DNA of 64,000 bases from Prostheceraeus crozeri (Eukaryota; Platyhelminthes; Polycladida; Euryleptidae), in contig CAJQUW010014300.1 of the NCBI GenBank assembly GCA_907163375.1, positions 248,001 through 312,000 of the forward strand, written 5' to 3'. The number at the start of each line of letters is the position of its first letter. Position 1 is the first letter of the stretch. This document shows, piece after piece, positions 30,889-41,508 of the stretch. Both the position numbers and the translations under genes were made by a program. The notes under the pieces are model-generated. The model searched no databases, was not told the DNA's origin, and saw only the letters and a program-made list of their open reading frames with translations.

Positions 30889-33708
30889 CAGGCTGTCCCA
30901 GATGTCTCTACGAATTTCATTTTTATTTTACAAGAAAACTAATAATGATACAGACATGAATCAAGTTTTATTTTGAAAAACAGACATGTGAGATTTGTTT
31001 GATATATGCACGGCTGCTTAAATGTTTTTTTTTTCTTTTTTTAATTGCGGCAAAGTTATCACTGTTTTTCGATAGATTCTGTAACAATCAGTGGCGTCGC
31101 GTGCTCCCAGACCACAGGCCTTCGCTCGGCATTGGAATACTGTTTCTATACCAGACTTTTTTTTAATGTTGTATCATTAATTTTCATAAAAGATGAATTT
31201 TTAATAAAAATTTCCCGAACATTTTTTAATGCCAAGTCAATGTGCGCATGAGAAGTTAATTGCTCATGTCGCCTAACCGCCTTACTCAAGGAGCTGAGAT
31301 TACTATATCCCCTCTCTGTCCAGACCACATTTTCTCGAGAAAAAAGGTGGAAGGGAAACAGTTTCTTGCGTTTCTCACGAATGGTCAGCCACTCATGTGT
31401 TTGAACTTTGATGCATTAAAATGTCTTGTGTATCTCTTATTTCTTTCTCTGTGAGTACTTTCAATTTTTAAATCAGGTGTTGGCCTACCTTGCTTGACGA
31501 CTGCCATCTTTTCAGTATATTCCTTTCGGACGAAAGGCGTGATTATGCGCTTGTCTACAGTACTAAACATAGCGTCACATCAATCACGTAAAAACAAATT
31601 ATGGAATTCTACGGAATCTGGGTGTTCGAGTCAGATGCATTACTCTGCATTCATTGGCGAACGCTCATAATCTGATCACAGTCTTATCTGAACGTCAGCC
31701 AGCTGCTATTGTTGACGTAGTGGCCTCTCCGACGAGGAACGAAGGACTGGAACAATTGGATTGCGTTTCCCTTTCTATATTTAAGTACCGAGCCTCGATC
31801 AAGAATAACGCAGAATTTCATTGTAAAAATTGGAGAAGGCAAAGCATTATGTCTATCGGGAAAGCCACTATATATTGGTGCGGGCGCGTGCGCTTGCTGC
31901 CTCACACGCACACAACTCGCTTTCGCTCCGTCTGAACACACGACTAGCATGTGTGTCTAATCGTTAGAAGAAAACAGCTGTGATTCGTGCACGCGCAAAC
32001 GTTGAGCGTCTGATTTTGAGACGGACAGCTACTACGAGAAGCTATCGAATTTAAATGAAATATAATGAATGATGACACTTTTCATTTTTATAAATGTTGG
32101 TAAATTATTATATAGGATGCGCCGAATGCCTCGCACGTACGGAGAAGACGCCATTGGTAACAATAATGTTTTGTATTGTTATCCAATCGAGCGATGATGT
32201 TCTTCATTGATCAACTCCTGAAATATCTATGGTAATTTCTATCACACAACATTTGAAAGTTGTTTTCTACTTATTAGCTTATTATTCAGCTGTCGAGTCA
32301 TTGTCCGATATCTTCATTTTGAAAAATCTCGACAAAATTTTCAAATAACTGTTCTTCTACTGGATTCACTCTGGTTCTTACTGTGCTCTGACGAGATGGA
32401 TAACTCTGTACGCGCTCGCATTATTCGACTGTATTACTCATCTGGTTGCTCTCCAACTGCTACCTTGCGTGCGCATAAGAAGGAAACTGATGAACGGCAT
32501 CCTCCCTGTACTGAAGGCGGAATTCGAAATCTCGTCAAGAAATTTGAAACTTCTTCGACAATTCAAGACCTCCCCTAATCAGGGCGACATTCATTAAGTG
32601 GTGATCGTGCTTTGACTGTTTCTGGAGCAGTGGAAGAACTTAAATCAAAGAACAATTTTGGAATCTGCTCTGTGCGCGAGGTTGCTGAAGCATCCGAGAT
32701 TTCCAAAAGCTCTGTGCTCAGAATAATGAGAAGTTCCAGCTGATTTTCAGAAGCACTTGGAATTTGTCGACTTAATGATCGAAAAGTTCGAAAGTGACTT
32801 TAGTGACATTCCGTTTACAGATGAAGCTCATTTTCATCTTTCCGGAGAAACGTCTTCGTTGACTGGTGCTGTTTGGGATGATAACAATCCTCAAATTCGC
32901 ATACTCAAACCTTTACACAGTTCAAGGTTGACGGTTTGGGTAGGTCTCAACAGACGATATGTTATACCGCCTTATTTCTTCGATGAAAGTGTCACATCTG
33001 CTTCGCATCTTGAAATGTTGAAGTCTCACTGCATTCCCTTCTTGAAATCAAAAAGAATTATGTCTCGGACAGTATTCCAACAAGATGGTGCGCTACCGCA
33101 TATTGGTTAAAAGGTGAAATTGTTTTTGCAAAAAAATTTCAAAGATCGAGTCATAAGTCGTCACTTTGATTTCCACTGGCCAGCACGCTCTCCTGACATC
33201 ACCCCCTTGGATTATTGGTTGTGGGGTCATGTCAAGAATCAGGTATACAAGAAAAAGATGACAAGTTTGGTTGAATTTAAAGGAAGGATTACTGATGTGT
33301 GTTCGACAATTGATCAAGAGATGTTGGCAAGAGTTATCGATTCTTTGCCCGACAGACTTTACCAACTGAAATTGAACAAAGGTCATCAACTTACTTGAAA
33401 GTGCTCGTAAGTGTTGATATATAGTTTTATTCATGTTGGTATTATGTTTTTTTTCATGCAGGATATAATTTCAAAGGAAAAAACAATCATATTAAAAAAT
33501 TATTATTAGAAAAACAATTATCATTAAAAAATAATGATAACTTTGGGAGAAATAAAAATTGAAAAACAAACCATTTAAGCAGCCGGACATATATCAAACA
33601 AATCTCCCATGTCTGCTTTTCAAAATAAAACTTGATTCATGTCTGTATCATTATTAGTTTTCTTGTAAAAATAAAAATGAAATTCGTAGAGACATCTGGG
33701 ACAGCCTG
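30889..33708 (+). mobile_element. Second mariner-like transposon, inactive
   Basis: 2820 bp, TIRs of roughly 130 bp beginning CAGGCTGTCCCAGATGTCTC, and a TA duplication at both ends (30887-30888, 33709-33710). The transposase at 32396-33398 is broken. The long region 31020-32390 before the gene has no recognised content and could hold a further insertion. The TIRs differ from those of the mariner at 25126, so this is a separate family. Confidence 0.9.
32396..33398 (+). pseudogene. Mariner-superfamily transposase, degraded
   Basis: The N-terminal helix-turn-helix part starts MDNSVRARIIRLYY at 32396. An in-frame TAA follows DLP (32576-32578) and the frame continues SGRHSLSGDRALTV. A deletion and frame change occur near 32745. 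The catalytic part keeps FTDEAHFHLSG (first Asp), FQQDGALPH (second) and WPARSPDITPLDYWLWG (third), with an in-frame TAA at 33108-33110 between the last two. I count 36 residue positions between the second and third Asp, as in the intact copy at 25795. It cannot make a working enzyme. Confidence 0.88.
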
Positions 33709-33734
33709 TACAATAAAAATAATATGATTCAATC

Positions 33735-34018
33735 CTCCTTACAGCCAAAACGTCAAAACAAACATTGGACGAAAATTCCTTCAACTCATCGATAACCATT
33801 TTCCAAGATATCATCGGCACCGAAAATTATTTAATCGAAACACAGTCAAGGTCACTTACAGTTACATGCCGAACATGGGACAATTGATTAAACAACACAA
33901 CAACAGACTCCTGACTTCAAAAGAAACCGAGGATCAAGATTTGAGAAAATGCAATTGCCGAAACAAGACTGCCTGCCAAATGAATGGAGAATGTTTGCAA
34001 AAGTGTATTGCAAAACCT
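33735..34018 (+). pseudogene. PLE fragment (pre-GIY-YIG Cys-rich region)
   Basis: Translation contains a NHFPRYHRHRKLFNRNT-like block, VTYSYMPNMGQLIKQHNNR and a Cys-rich stretch CNCRNKTACQMNGECLQKC. These match the PLE at 35848-37160 (LSYSCMPNVKQIINGHNKK, CNCLKKEQCPLGNECLTK) in order and spacing. It stops at the foldback arm before the nuclease signature. It is a short truncated relic. Confidence 0.75.
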
Positions 34019-34275
34019 GCCGACATAGGAAAAAGTTCTAGCTTTCTTCCATAGGTGAAAATTCTTGTTTCCTATCAATAAAAATTCCATGTTTTCCTAT
34101 CTATGATATTTTCTACATAACTTAAATTCTATGAATTTCCAACAATTGGACTTCTACCAGAGTGATCTTAAAATTCAAAAATGGCTTCCTTTGTTTAGTC
34201 GAATGATGATCGATTCGCCATGAAACTTAAAATACTTCTACTTGAAAATAGGCATCTGGATAACTTTGCTTTTCG

Positions 34276-35085
34276 ACAAAAGTTGTTCATCACAAAAAAG
34301 TTACATTTTGCAAATTTTCGTTGCTACAGCTGCAGTACGTCATCACCACTGACAAGTCATCGTCTAAGTTGGTGATCCTGTATTGATTAATAAAAACTGC
34401 TAGCACAATGTAAACAAAATAATTGAATACTGAGTTGCATCCTCAGTTGAAAAATGGGAGACGTGAATAGCTGCTGTGTGTGTACTGTTCTCGTCTAATG
34501 ATCGCCTTATTGAATCAATCTGCAATTCCTATTAAAGATCTTCGCATAAACCACATTCTATGATACTGCATAGTAGACCTACATGTTTATTCATGCCAAG
34601 TCTTGACTCGAAACTCTAGAGTTGCTTCTCATCGGACTATACAATCGACTGCCTCGTGCAGTGACGGAAGAAGCTTTGAATTTAATGTGTAATTTATCCA
34701 GAGTGTAGACGGCTCACATAATGTCCCTGAACACGTGTACCATATCCTAGAATGAATAAGTTAGATAGATTATCCTATATCTACAAATCGTAAGTGTAAT
34801 GGGTTTAATAAGACATGTTCTTGAAAGGCATACTGTAGAATTTGACATCTTGAGATCCCTGAGGGACCGCTAACTGACGGTTAATAAGTGTGCGCATTGA
34901 TTCATAATTCTGGTTGATAGTCAATTTTAACAATCTTTTTAATTTTAACAATAGTCAATCTTTTTTTTTGTTGTTGCCTACTTCATTTATTTTTAGCATG
35001 CAATCTATCTTCAGATTTATGGATTATGAAATTATTAAGTCAGCTATGCAAATTAGACTGCACTTCCATATATATATATATATAT
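34276..35085. other. Intergenic, nothing recognised
   Basis: AT-rich, short frames only, ending in a (TA)n tract at 35070-35084 that abuts the next PLE. Confidence 0.4.
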
Positions 35086-35121
35086 TAAAATTGTAAAATT
35101 GAAAAAACTACTGATCTTAGA

Positions 35122-35170
35122 CTCACGCCGACATGTTTCTGCCAGTAGTCTGGCTTCTCAAGGCGGTAAG
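35122..35170 (-). ncRNA. Variant hammerhead ribozyme (U3-A8), left arm
   Basis: Reverse complement of 35557-35605, identical in all elements. Confidence 0.72.
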
Positions 35171-35240
35171 TGATTTGAATTTATTGCTACAAAAATAATA
35201 TAACAGAAATCTGACTTCATAAACAAAATATCTTGATTTT

Positions 35241-35477
35241 CAGGATACCCTTCGCCATAGAGTTACTGTCCATCGACAACAGATTCAGGAAGCTAAATAC
35301 TCTTACCTACCTGTAAGCAAGCACATAAGAAACTGCGCAGATAGCATGGACATTAAATTTTCAATCACTCCATTCTATAAAATGCCTTTGGGATCTACTA
35401 GGGTAGATCGTGAACACAAGGAGGCCATCTTCATTAACATCTACGAACCGCCCCTCAACGCCATACGAACTCTATGA
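35241..35477 (+). pseudogene. PLE protein extreme C-terminus
   Basis: Open frame of 78 codons from the arm edge to a TGA at 35475-35477. It reads DTLRHRVTVHRQQIQEAKYS, a HIRNCA segment and a terminal FINIYEPPLNAIRTL. This is the sequence that follows the GIY-YIG signature in the other PLEs (DTLRARIRVHRQQ, then HIATCA, then PTLN). The catalytic GIY motif itself is missing, so the peptide has no nuclease activity. Confidence 0.8.
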
Positions 35478-35556
35478 TTTTTCCTGAAAATCAAGATATT
35501 TTGTTTATGAAGTCAGATTTCTGTTATATTATTTTTGTAGCAATAAATTCAAATCA

Positions 35557-35605
35557 CTTACCGCCTTGAGAAGCCAGACTACTGGCAGAAACATGTCGGC
35601 GTGAG
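35557..35605 (+). ncRNA. Variant hammerhead ribozyme (U3-A8), right arm
   Basis: Stem I is CTTACCGCC (35557-35565) with GGCGTGAG (35598-35605), one bulged C. The core TTGAGAA (35566-35572) has U3 and A8. Stem II is GCCAG (35573-35577)/CTGGC (35582-35586) with an ACTA loop, then one extra A, GAAA (35588-35591), the self-complementary CATG and TC (35596-35597). It lies 79 nt after the stop codon. A decayed copy of the same terminus is at 42100-42140 on the minus strand. Confidence 0.74.
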
Positions 35606-35720
35606 TCTAAGATCAGTAGTTTTTTCAATTTTAATATTCATTTACATTTGCTTTGATTCATTTTCTATATATATATATATATATATATAGAATCTTGTTT
35701 AATCAGAGAAAAATAGCTTG

Positions 35721-35774
35721 TATTGGTACTCGGAGTTTCATGTATGTGGTTATACAATCATCAGCCAAATGAAC
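35721..35774 (-). ncRNA. Canonical hammerhead ribozyme of a PLE
   Basis: On the minus strand the core CTGATGA is at 35764-35758. Stem II is TGTAT/ATACA with a 6-nt loop and flanking U-U, then GAAA (35739-35736), stem III ACU/AGU around CCG, cleavage UA, and stem I TTTGG with CCAAT. Compared with the copy at 19660, stem I has changed from UUCGG/CCGAA to UUUGG/CCAAU, and stem II from UGUG/CACA to UGUAU/ATACA, with pairing kept. It lies 74 nt downstream of the PLE stop codon. Confidence 0.84.
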
Positions 35775-35847
35775 ATTGCAATCTACAGCTTTTGGTTAAT
35801 ATCACAGATAGCCTAAATAGTAGTCAGAAGTGTGCGGGGCGTAAAAT

Positions 35848-37165
35848 TCACAGTCTGAAGTTAGCAAGCAAGTGCTTGTTTCTGTGCCGACACTTTGACA
35901 CCAGTTCATTTCTCCTGTTTAATAATTTGCCAGTCTGATCCGTCAGAATGAAATATTTTTCATAAAGACACAAAACACATTTTGATACACCAGGCTTGAA
36001 TGGCTTGCATTTCCTTCTTATTGACCATACTACTTTAGGATTTTTATTGCCTTCTTTTAATTTCCAATATTCTTTTGATAGTTCAGTTTCACTTTTGTAT
36101 TTCTCATGATTGAAAGATTTTTTGTGATTCGCAAATCTTAATTTGAAAGTTCCTTCACATATCCCGATGTATTTTCTGTCTTCATATTTGGAGTCGTCGC
36201 AGGAGATTGTTGCTTCATACACCATATTCTTTGTGAGACATTCGTTTCCCAGGGGGCATTGCTCTTTTTTAAGACAGTTACACATTTTGTCATCATTTGA
36301 TTTCCCTTCTTTTTCCATTACTTTCTTGTTATGTCCATTAATAATCTGCTTCACGTTTGGCATGCAGCTGTAGCTCAATTTGATTGTATTGCGGTTGAAT
36401 ATCTTCCTGTACATGTGGTCTTTGTGAAAGTGCTTATCAATTAGAGCAAGAAATATCCGACCAATGTTTGTAGAAACACTCTTGCTATATGGAGGGTTAA
36501 ACCATGTAATCACTCTTTTTCGATTTTTCTTCTCTTGTTGACTTTTATTTTCAGTACTCTGATAGGTGAGCTTGTGCGCGTAACCATTGTTGTGCAGCAT
36601 TTTCTGATAAAAATCAGCTGAGTCGTTGAATGTGCTCTCGTTTGATGATAACTCAGATAACCGCTTTTCTACAATTGTGGGTATTTGCTTAATAATACAC
36701 TGAGGATGATTGGACTTGGCGTTAATGTACAAAACATCTTGTTCTGGTTTCCGGAAAGGCTTGTACGTTACATCATTAAGGTCTAAAGTGATGTCCAAGT
36801 AATTCACAATCTTGAGATTGCATGATATGTCCAAGTGGAGTCCATAATACTTGAAGATTTCGTGAAACCTCTTTCTAATTATGTCAGCTTGGCGTCCAGT
36901 GATGTTATTAAAGTAGGCCAAACCATCATCCCGATATAATCCAACCGAATTTGTATCGAATTCTTTGGATAATATATGCAACAAGAAAATTCCGACCAAT
37001 TCACAAATTTCTGCGCCGTCATAAGATCCCATTGATACATCGAACTTTTCATTTTCTTTCTTTACCCATGCTCACCATTATTAAATAACAGCCATTTTCG
37101 AGCATGCTTGATAGTATTCAGCGATTGATGATCGATTTTGACAAAGTCAGCCGCAAACTTTATAT
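35848..37165 (-). pseudogene. PLE reverse transcriptase + GIY-YIG protein, 5'-truncated
   Basis: The largest open PLE frame here: 394 codons at 37032-35848, extendable upstream to about 37165 through one frameshift near 37075 (HARKWLLFNN, then WVKKENEKFDVSMGSYDGAE). RT motifs are the FDVSMGSYDG block and the catalytic-type YRDDGLAYF, followed by NYLDITLDL (thumb), a linker with ITWFNPPYS, YSCMPNVKQI, Cys-rich CNCLKKEQCPLGNEC, nuclease YIGICEGTFKLRFANHKKS and the end RNELVSKCRHRNK. The 5' part of RT is lost at a (TA)n tract (37159-37175). The RDD box in place of LDD sets it apart from the neighbouring PLEs, as does the GIC nuclease motif; it is a distinct PLE lineage shared with 19890-20200 and 33735-34018. 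Confidence 0.9.
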
Positions 37166-37219
37166 ATATATATACATATAGTAAAATAAGATGAGAACTC
37201 AAAGAAAAACTCCAGATTT

Positions 37220-37256
37220 GCAAGCACAAGCGCTTTCTTATCTTCAGGTGCTTCGC
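37220..37256 (-). ncRNA. Minimal hammerhead motif, C3-G8 core
   Basis: On the minus strand, stem I is GCGAAGCAC with GTGCTTGC (one bulge). The core CTGAAGA fits the CUGANGA consensus. Stem II is reduced to a 3-nt link (TAA), then GAAA, the self-complementary GCGC and TT as the cleavage dinucleotide. It lies about 209 nt after the PLE stop codon. Confidence 0.6.
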
Positions 37257-37464
37257 TGAACAAGGAACAATATCAATTAAGCCTTAGAGGCAGGGATATA
37301 TCAATTTACGATATTCAAATTTTAACACATGTATCAAAGGAAATAGAAGGAATAGAAATCAATGTATATGTACATGTAAGTGGTTATCAAAGTTTCATAG
37401 TTTGGAGACGGTATACATACATGCATGTAAATATCAAATGATAAGGAGGATCATGGTAAGTTAG

Positions 37465-38497
37465 TCACAGGTTATTCAATGTGGGGTGAAATTTATCTAT
37501 GAAAAATCGTTCTTTACAACGTCGAAGTATGCTGTCATCACACCTTACTTTGTAGAATGGAAAGATTTTAAATTTTCTTTTTCCACACGTATCAATATGT
37601 CCACTAACGCGTATTTTCCTGTATTGCGGGTGAAAAATTGGCTCTTTATGGATTCGAGTACGTTCGCGTAGTGTGTTGCCTGTTTCTCCAATGTAAAATT
37701 GATTGCATCCCATGCAGGTAAGTACATATATCACATTTTGTGTTGAGCATGTCATTGAGGTTTGTATTTTAAAAATAGTTCCATTGAAATTATATTCACA
37801 GCCTTCAAGCAAAACTTCGCATGTTCCACATCGAGAATCCTTACACCTTTTAACCATGGGAATTTCTTGGCGTGTGATAAATTTTGAAGGACATAAAATA
37901 TGTTTGAGATTTTTTGATTGTCTGCGGCTATTAATAAATTTGTTGTCTCTGAAAATGTCTTTAGTTTTTTCATCATTTTGTAGAATTGAGTTGGTATGTG
38001 ATAGGACAGGTAAGACATTCGTGTTTCTCGGGTTATATGTATGTACAAACGGAATTATAGAATCACTGTCACTTTTCGTTTTGTGTTTGGTCTGCAAAAG
38101 TAGTGAACGATTTAATTTTAAGGCATTGGAAATTCCATCATTAATTAGTGAAACTGGATAGCCTTGCTTTGATAGAATGGTTTTCAATTCTTCCAGTCGA
38201 TTTAGTCTCGTCGATAAATCACTACAAATAACGCATATCCGTCGCTCAAGGTTATATGGTATAGCGCGTTTTACAGCACGTGGATGGCACGATGGAAAGT
38301 TCAAATATTGGTGACTATCTGTAGGTTTGTAATATATATCCGTATATATCTTCTCTTCCCTTTTTATTATAAGGACATCTAAAAATGGAATTTGCTCATT
38401 GCTTACTTCCATAGTGAAAGTAATATTTACATCCAGGCTGTTGAGAATTGTTTTGAATTGATTTAATTTTTCCGCATTCCATCTCCAAATAATAAAT
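37465..38497 (-). pseudogene. PLE RT thumb, linker and GIY-YIG domain
   Basis: Continues the RT frame after the nonsense codon at the catalytic box. The sequence runs FLDVLIIKREEKI, YYKPTDSHQYL, a basic linker, RQSKNLKHIL, paired cysteines (CKDSRCGTCE), NVIYVLTC, the nuclease signature FYIGETGNTLRERTRIHK, and the end DKFHPTLNNL at 37465. The GIY-YIG arginine (in TLRERT) and other signature residues are present. An apparent start at 38412 is only an internal Met (MEVSNEQIPFLDV). Confidence 0.9.
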
Positions 38498-40100
38498 CAA
38501 TCATCTAAATAGCGTTTCCAATTATCCATTATTTGATTGGTAATATCATTTCCCCAAAGTTCGTATAATTGTTTCTTTAATTGTATCTCAAGATAGCCTA
38601 AGGTCAAATTTGCGTAGGTGGGGGCCACCTTCGTCCCCATAGCGGTTCCTTTTATTTGTTTATGGTTGCTGTCACCAAATGTCAAAGTGTTATTGCATAA
38701 GACCATCTTCAGACATTCCAATATAAAATTCTGATTAAAGCGAGAATCAATAATATTCGGACAATTTTCAAGCCAAAATTTCACTGCTAGTAGTCCCAAG
38801 TCGTGGGGAATGTTAGTGTATAGGCTCACCACATCAAAAGTTACGAGCTTTGCGTCGATAGGTACGTGGTCAGGCAAATTGGACAAAAAATCATACGTGT
38901 CACGTATGTAACTCTGTATGTGAAGGCAAAAAGGCTTTAGAAGTATGTCCAGAAAGTTACTAAGGCGTTGAGTGGGCATTTGGGCTCCCTACAATTGGTC
39001 TGAAAGGTAAGTCAATGGGTTGATGGACGGAAACATAATCTGAATTTTGTTCAGATATTGCTTTTTTGATACTGTCCGATTTGTGAACTTTTGGCAGTCC
39101 ATAAAAATTGCTGCTTGTATATTCAAACTTTATCAAATAATCTTTCTCTTTCTTGGTTAAATTTGACCCAAATGATTGAATTGCTCTCTTTATTTTATTC
39201 AAGATTTTATTATCTTCATTGGTTTCCAATTTCATATAAAATTCTTCATTACTTAACATTTCAAGAATCTTGCTTTCATAATATAGTTTGTCCATTATTA
39301 TAATGGTGCCACCTTTGTCAGCTTGCTTGATAATCAGGTTAGGATTATTCCTGAGTGATTGTAAAGCCATAAGTTCGTTGTATGTAAGATTTCCACTAGT
39401 ATGCATTGGTTTTACATCAGTGAGATCAATGTTTTCAAGAGTTTCACATACATTATCCAAAACCGGATTTCTACCTTTTGGCGGATTAAATGATGATTTG
39501 TTTTGTACTAAATTATTAGGTTCTGTACGTGTTTGTTGTTCAGTAGTATGAAAATATTCGGTTAATCTTAATCTCCTCGAGTAATATTTCAAATCAACCG
39601 CGAGTTCCTGGTTGTTTCTGTTGGGTGTCGGAGTGAATTTCAGTCCTCTAAATAATACGCTTTTTTCACATTCAGTTAATTTTTCAGTAGACAGATTTAT
39701 AATTTTGACATCCTTTTGGGACAATTGTTTATTTTCATTTTCATTTTTACCAATATTTTGGTTTAATTGAACTTCAGAAGGGGGTAGCTCTTGAAGATTC
39801 TCTACATCATTTTCTATAATTGGTGCACATGTTTCGTGTTCCTGTAAGTGTTTCGATGATGTCCATAGAGTGGCTTGCCTCCTCCTAAAAAAGAATTTGT
39901 ATTTCCAGTATTTCGATCATTACGGTTCCTTTCGTGAGAGAATGTTTGCTCATGGTTTACATAGTGTTCATTCTTTTGTTTTGATTCATATCCATTTCGA
40001 TATGGTTGGGAATTTGTGTTATATTTGTGGGTTGTGTTGTATTTATTCGTCCTGTTCTGATTAGTTGAACGTTTGAAATGGAAATGGTTGGAAATGTTTC
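38497..40100 (-). pseudogene. PLE N-terminal region and reverse transcriptase core
   Basis: Minus strand from about 40100. A low-complexity Asn/Arg/Thr-rich N-terminus leads by a frameshift near 39850 into the frame at 39724-38960, with IIKQADKGGTIII and FYGLPKVHK then LPFRPIVGSPN. A further frameshift at 38965-38980 leads to PTQRLSNFLDILL, FDVVSLYTNIP (first catalytic Asp), GTAMGTKVAPTYANLTLGYLE and RYLDD (catalytic pair). A TGA immediately follows YLDD where the related copy has Cys (YLDDCFVIW), near 38497. The element would copy its own RNA at a nicked target. Three or more lesions make this copy inactive. Confidence 0.9.
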
Positions 40101-40117
40101 TTTGTGGCGAGAAAGAA

Positions 40118-40456
40118 GGCTGTGAATATAATTTCAATGGAACTATTTTTAAAATACAAACCTCAATGACATGCTCAACACAAAATGTGATATATGTACT
40201 TATCTGCATGGGATGCAATCAATTTTACATTGGAGAAACAGGCAACACACTACGCGAAAGTACTCGAATACATAAAGAGCCAATTTGCCACCCGCAATAC
40301 AGGAAAATACGCGTTAGTGGACATATTGATACGTGTGGAAAAAGAAAATTTAAAATCTTTCCATTCTACAAAGTAAGGTGTGATGACAGCATACTTCGAC
40401 GTTGTAAAGAACGATTTTTCATAGATAAATTTCACCCCACATTGAATAACCTGTGA
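40118..40456 (+). pseudogene. PLE GIY-YIG domain, inverted truncated copy
   Basis: Begins in mid-protein at GCEYNFNGTIFKIQ and ends DKFHPTLNNL. Nearly identical to the minus copy at 37465-37810. One visible change is Ser for Arg in the signature (TLREST for TLRERT), which removes a conserved basic residue of the GIY-YIG domain. The first 15 or so codons of the longest open frame (from 40073) read through the copy junction and are not PLE sequence. Confidence 0.87.
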
Positions 40457-40620
40457 CTAACTTACCATGATCCAAACCGTCTCCAAACTATGAAACTTTG
40501 ATAACCACTTACATGTACATATACATTGATTTCTATTCCTTCTATTTCCTTTGATACATATGTTAAAATTAAAAATTATATCCCTGCCTCTAAGGCTTAA
40601 TTGATATTGTTCCTTGTTCA

Positions 40621-40657
40621 GCGAAGCACCTGAAGATAAGAAAACGCTTGTGCTTGC
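40621..40657 (+). ncRNA. Minimal hammerhead motif, plus-copy end
   Basis: Twin of 37220-37256 with the same CTGAAGA core and stem I, but stem III reads ACGC instead of GCGC, breaking its self-complementarity. Confidence 0.52.
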
Positions 40658-40731
40658 AAATCTGGAGTTTTTCTTTGAGTTCTCATCTTATTTTACTATA
40701 TATTACCGATTACTGAGTCCACTTTTTTCTG

Positions 40732-40734
<3 letters not shown>

Positions 40735-40765
<31 letters not shown>
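40735..40765. repeat. (AT)n microsatellite between two PLEs
   Basis: About 14 AT units separate the PLE ending at 40702 from the next at 40787. Confidence 0.85.
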
Positions 40766-40767
<2 letters not shown>

Positions 40768-40830
40768 TTTTATGAGCCTCCATATATATTCAAATCAAAA
40801 CAGATTGACTCTGTTAAAATCAATGTTGTT

Positions 40831-40867
40831 TCCAGACGCGTTTCAGAGTGTACAAATCCTTTCTCAA
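40831..40867 (-). ncRNA. Variant hammerhead-like motif, left arm
   Basis: Core TTGAGAA at 40867-40861 on the minus strand, stem II ending ACTCT, then GAAA, CGCG and TC. Stem I pairing is poor. Confidence 0.5.
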
Positions 40868-41127
40868 AATTACTCTCAACAATTACTTTCAAGTCTAAAC
40901 TCCTTACACACAAAATCGAACAACAATGCTTTTATATGAGATGGATGATTTGATTACAGTTTAAAAATGGCATGATATGAAAATGTGCAACAACGATCTA
41001 CAGCAGTGCAAGTAAAATCAATAAAATCAATTGTCGTAACAATCATTAGACGCTGTGATGTGCATAGATGTAAAACGATACATTAGCTATTTACAAATTC
41101 AACAATAAAGGAATGGATCCGTCCCTG

Positions 41128-41406
41128 TTATTCATTGCATTTACTGATTCTTTGATTAAAATTTGGTTCGAGTAATTTGTGATTGTTAGTGCACGCCATT
41201 ATTCTAAAATTATTCTTGTCTATAGGGTGTGGATGCGTAGAAAGTTCAGTTGGAACAGGATAGCCTTTCAAATGTTCATCAACGCGGGTAATAAGATGCC
41301 TGGAAGTTTCTCCGAAATAGACGTAGTTGCACCGTCCACAAGTGTACGAATAAGTACATTTATCTTTAAGATCAGAGGAAACAACATCTTTATTCCGAAA
41401 AAACAT
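41128..41406 (-). pseudogene. PLE GIY-YIG nuclease fragment
   Basis: About 92 codons: DKCTYSYTCGRCNYVYFGETSRHLITRVDEHL, then a PHPIDKNNFRIMA block and the end RISKCNE. The YTCGRC and VYFGET strings are the paired cysteine and GIY-YIG strands of a PLE nuclease. The wording differs from all other PLEs in this window, so it is a separate family. RT and linker are absent. Confidence 0.8.
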
Positions 41407-41508
41407 GGCTATATCATATTATAAATGGTCATATCATGTCATTTTTAAACTGTAGTCAAATCATCCATCTCATATAAAAGCATTGTTGTTCGATTTTGTG
41501 TGTAACCA

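Larger units (their letters stand above)
30010..34275. mobile_element. Large foldback element with nested insertions
   Basis: Outer arms match in reverse complement: 30040-30122 plus 30769-30880 on the left, 34020-34275 on the right (for example AAATTCATAGAATTTAAG and CATAGATAGGAAAACAT). The left arm is split by a palindromic PLE derivative (30123-30756), and a mariner (30889-33708) inserted just inside it. A PLE protein fragment (33735-34018) lies against the right arm. Arms have diverged by many substitutions, so this element is older than its insertions. Confidence 0.65.
35095..35632 (+). mobile_element. Miniature PLE with ribozyme at both inverted ends
   Basis: A 538-bp unit. Perfect or near-perfect 150-bp inverted arms (35095-35244, 35483-35632) surround only the last ~79 codons of a PLE protein. 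Each arm carries a hammerhead-like motif facing outward. (TA)n tracts lie outside both ends (35070-35084, 35672-35688). It may be an extremely truncated PLE product or a non-autonomous derivative. Confidence 0.8.
37178..40702. mobile_element. Near full-length PLE with inverted truncated copy
   Basis: The minus-strand copy runs from about 40100 down to 37178 and holds N-terminal, RT and GIY-YIG regions. Joined to its 5' side, an inverted copy of the 3' end alone runs plus-strand from 40110 to 40702. The arms (about 600 bp) match closely but with small indels, for example a ~35-bp insertion near 37415-37450. Both outer ends carry the same hammerhead-like motif. Architecture is the same as at 20292-23038. 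Nonsense and frameshift changes show the copy is dead. Confidence 0.88.

Noticed and set aside
38960-39724. Separate protein ending SPNAHSTP
   Set aside because: The stop results from a one-base frameshift; the next frame continues the reverse transcriptase (PTQRLSNFLD) without a gap.
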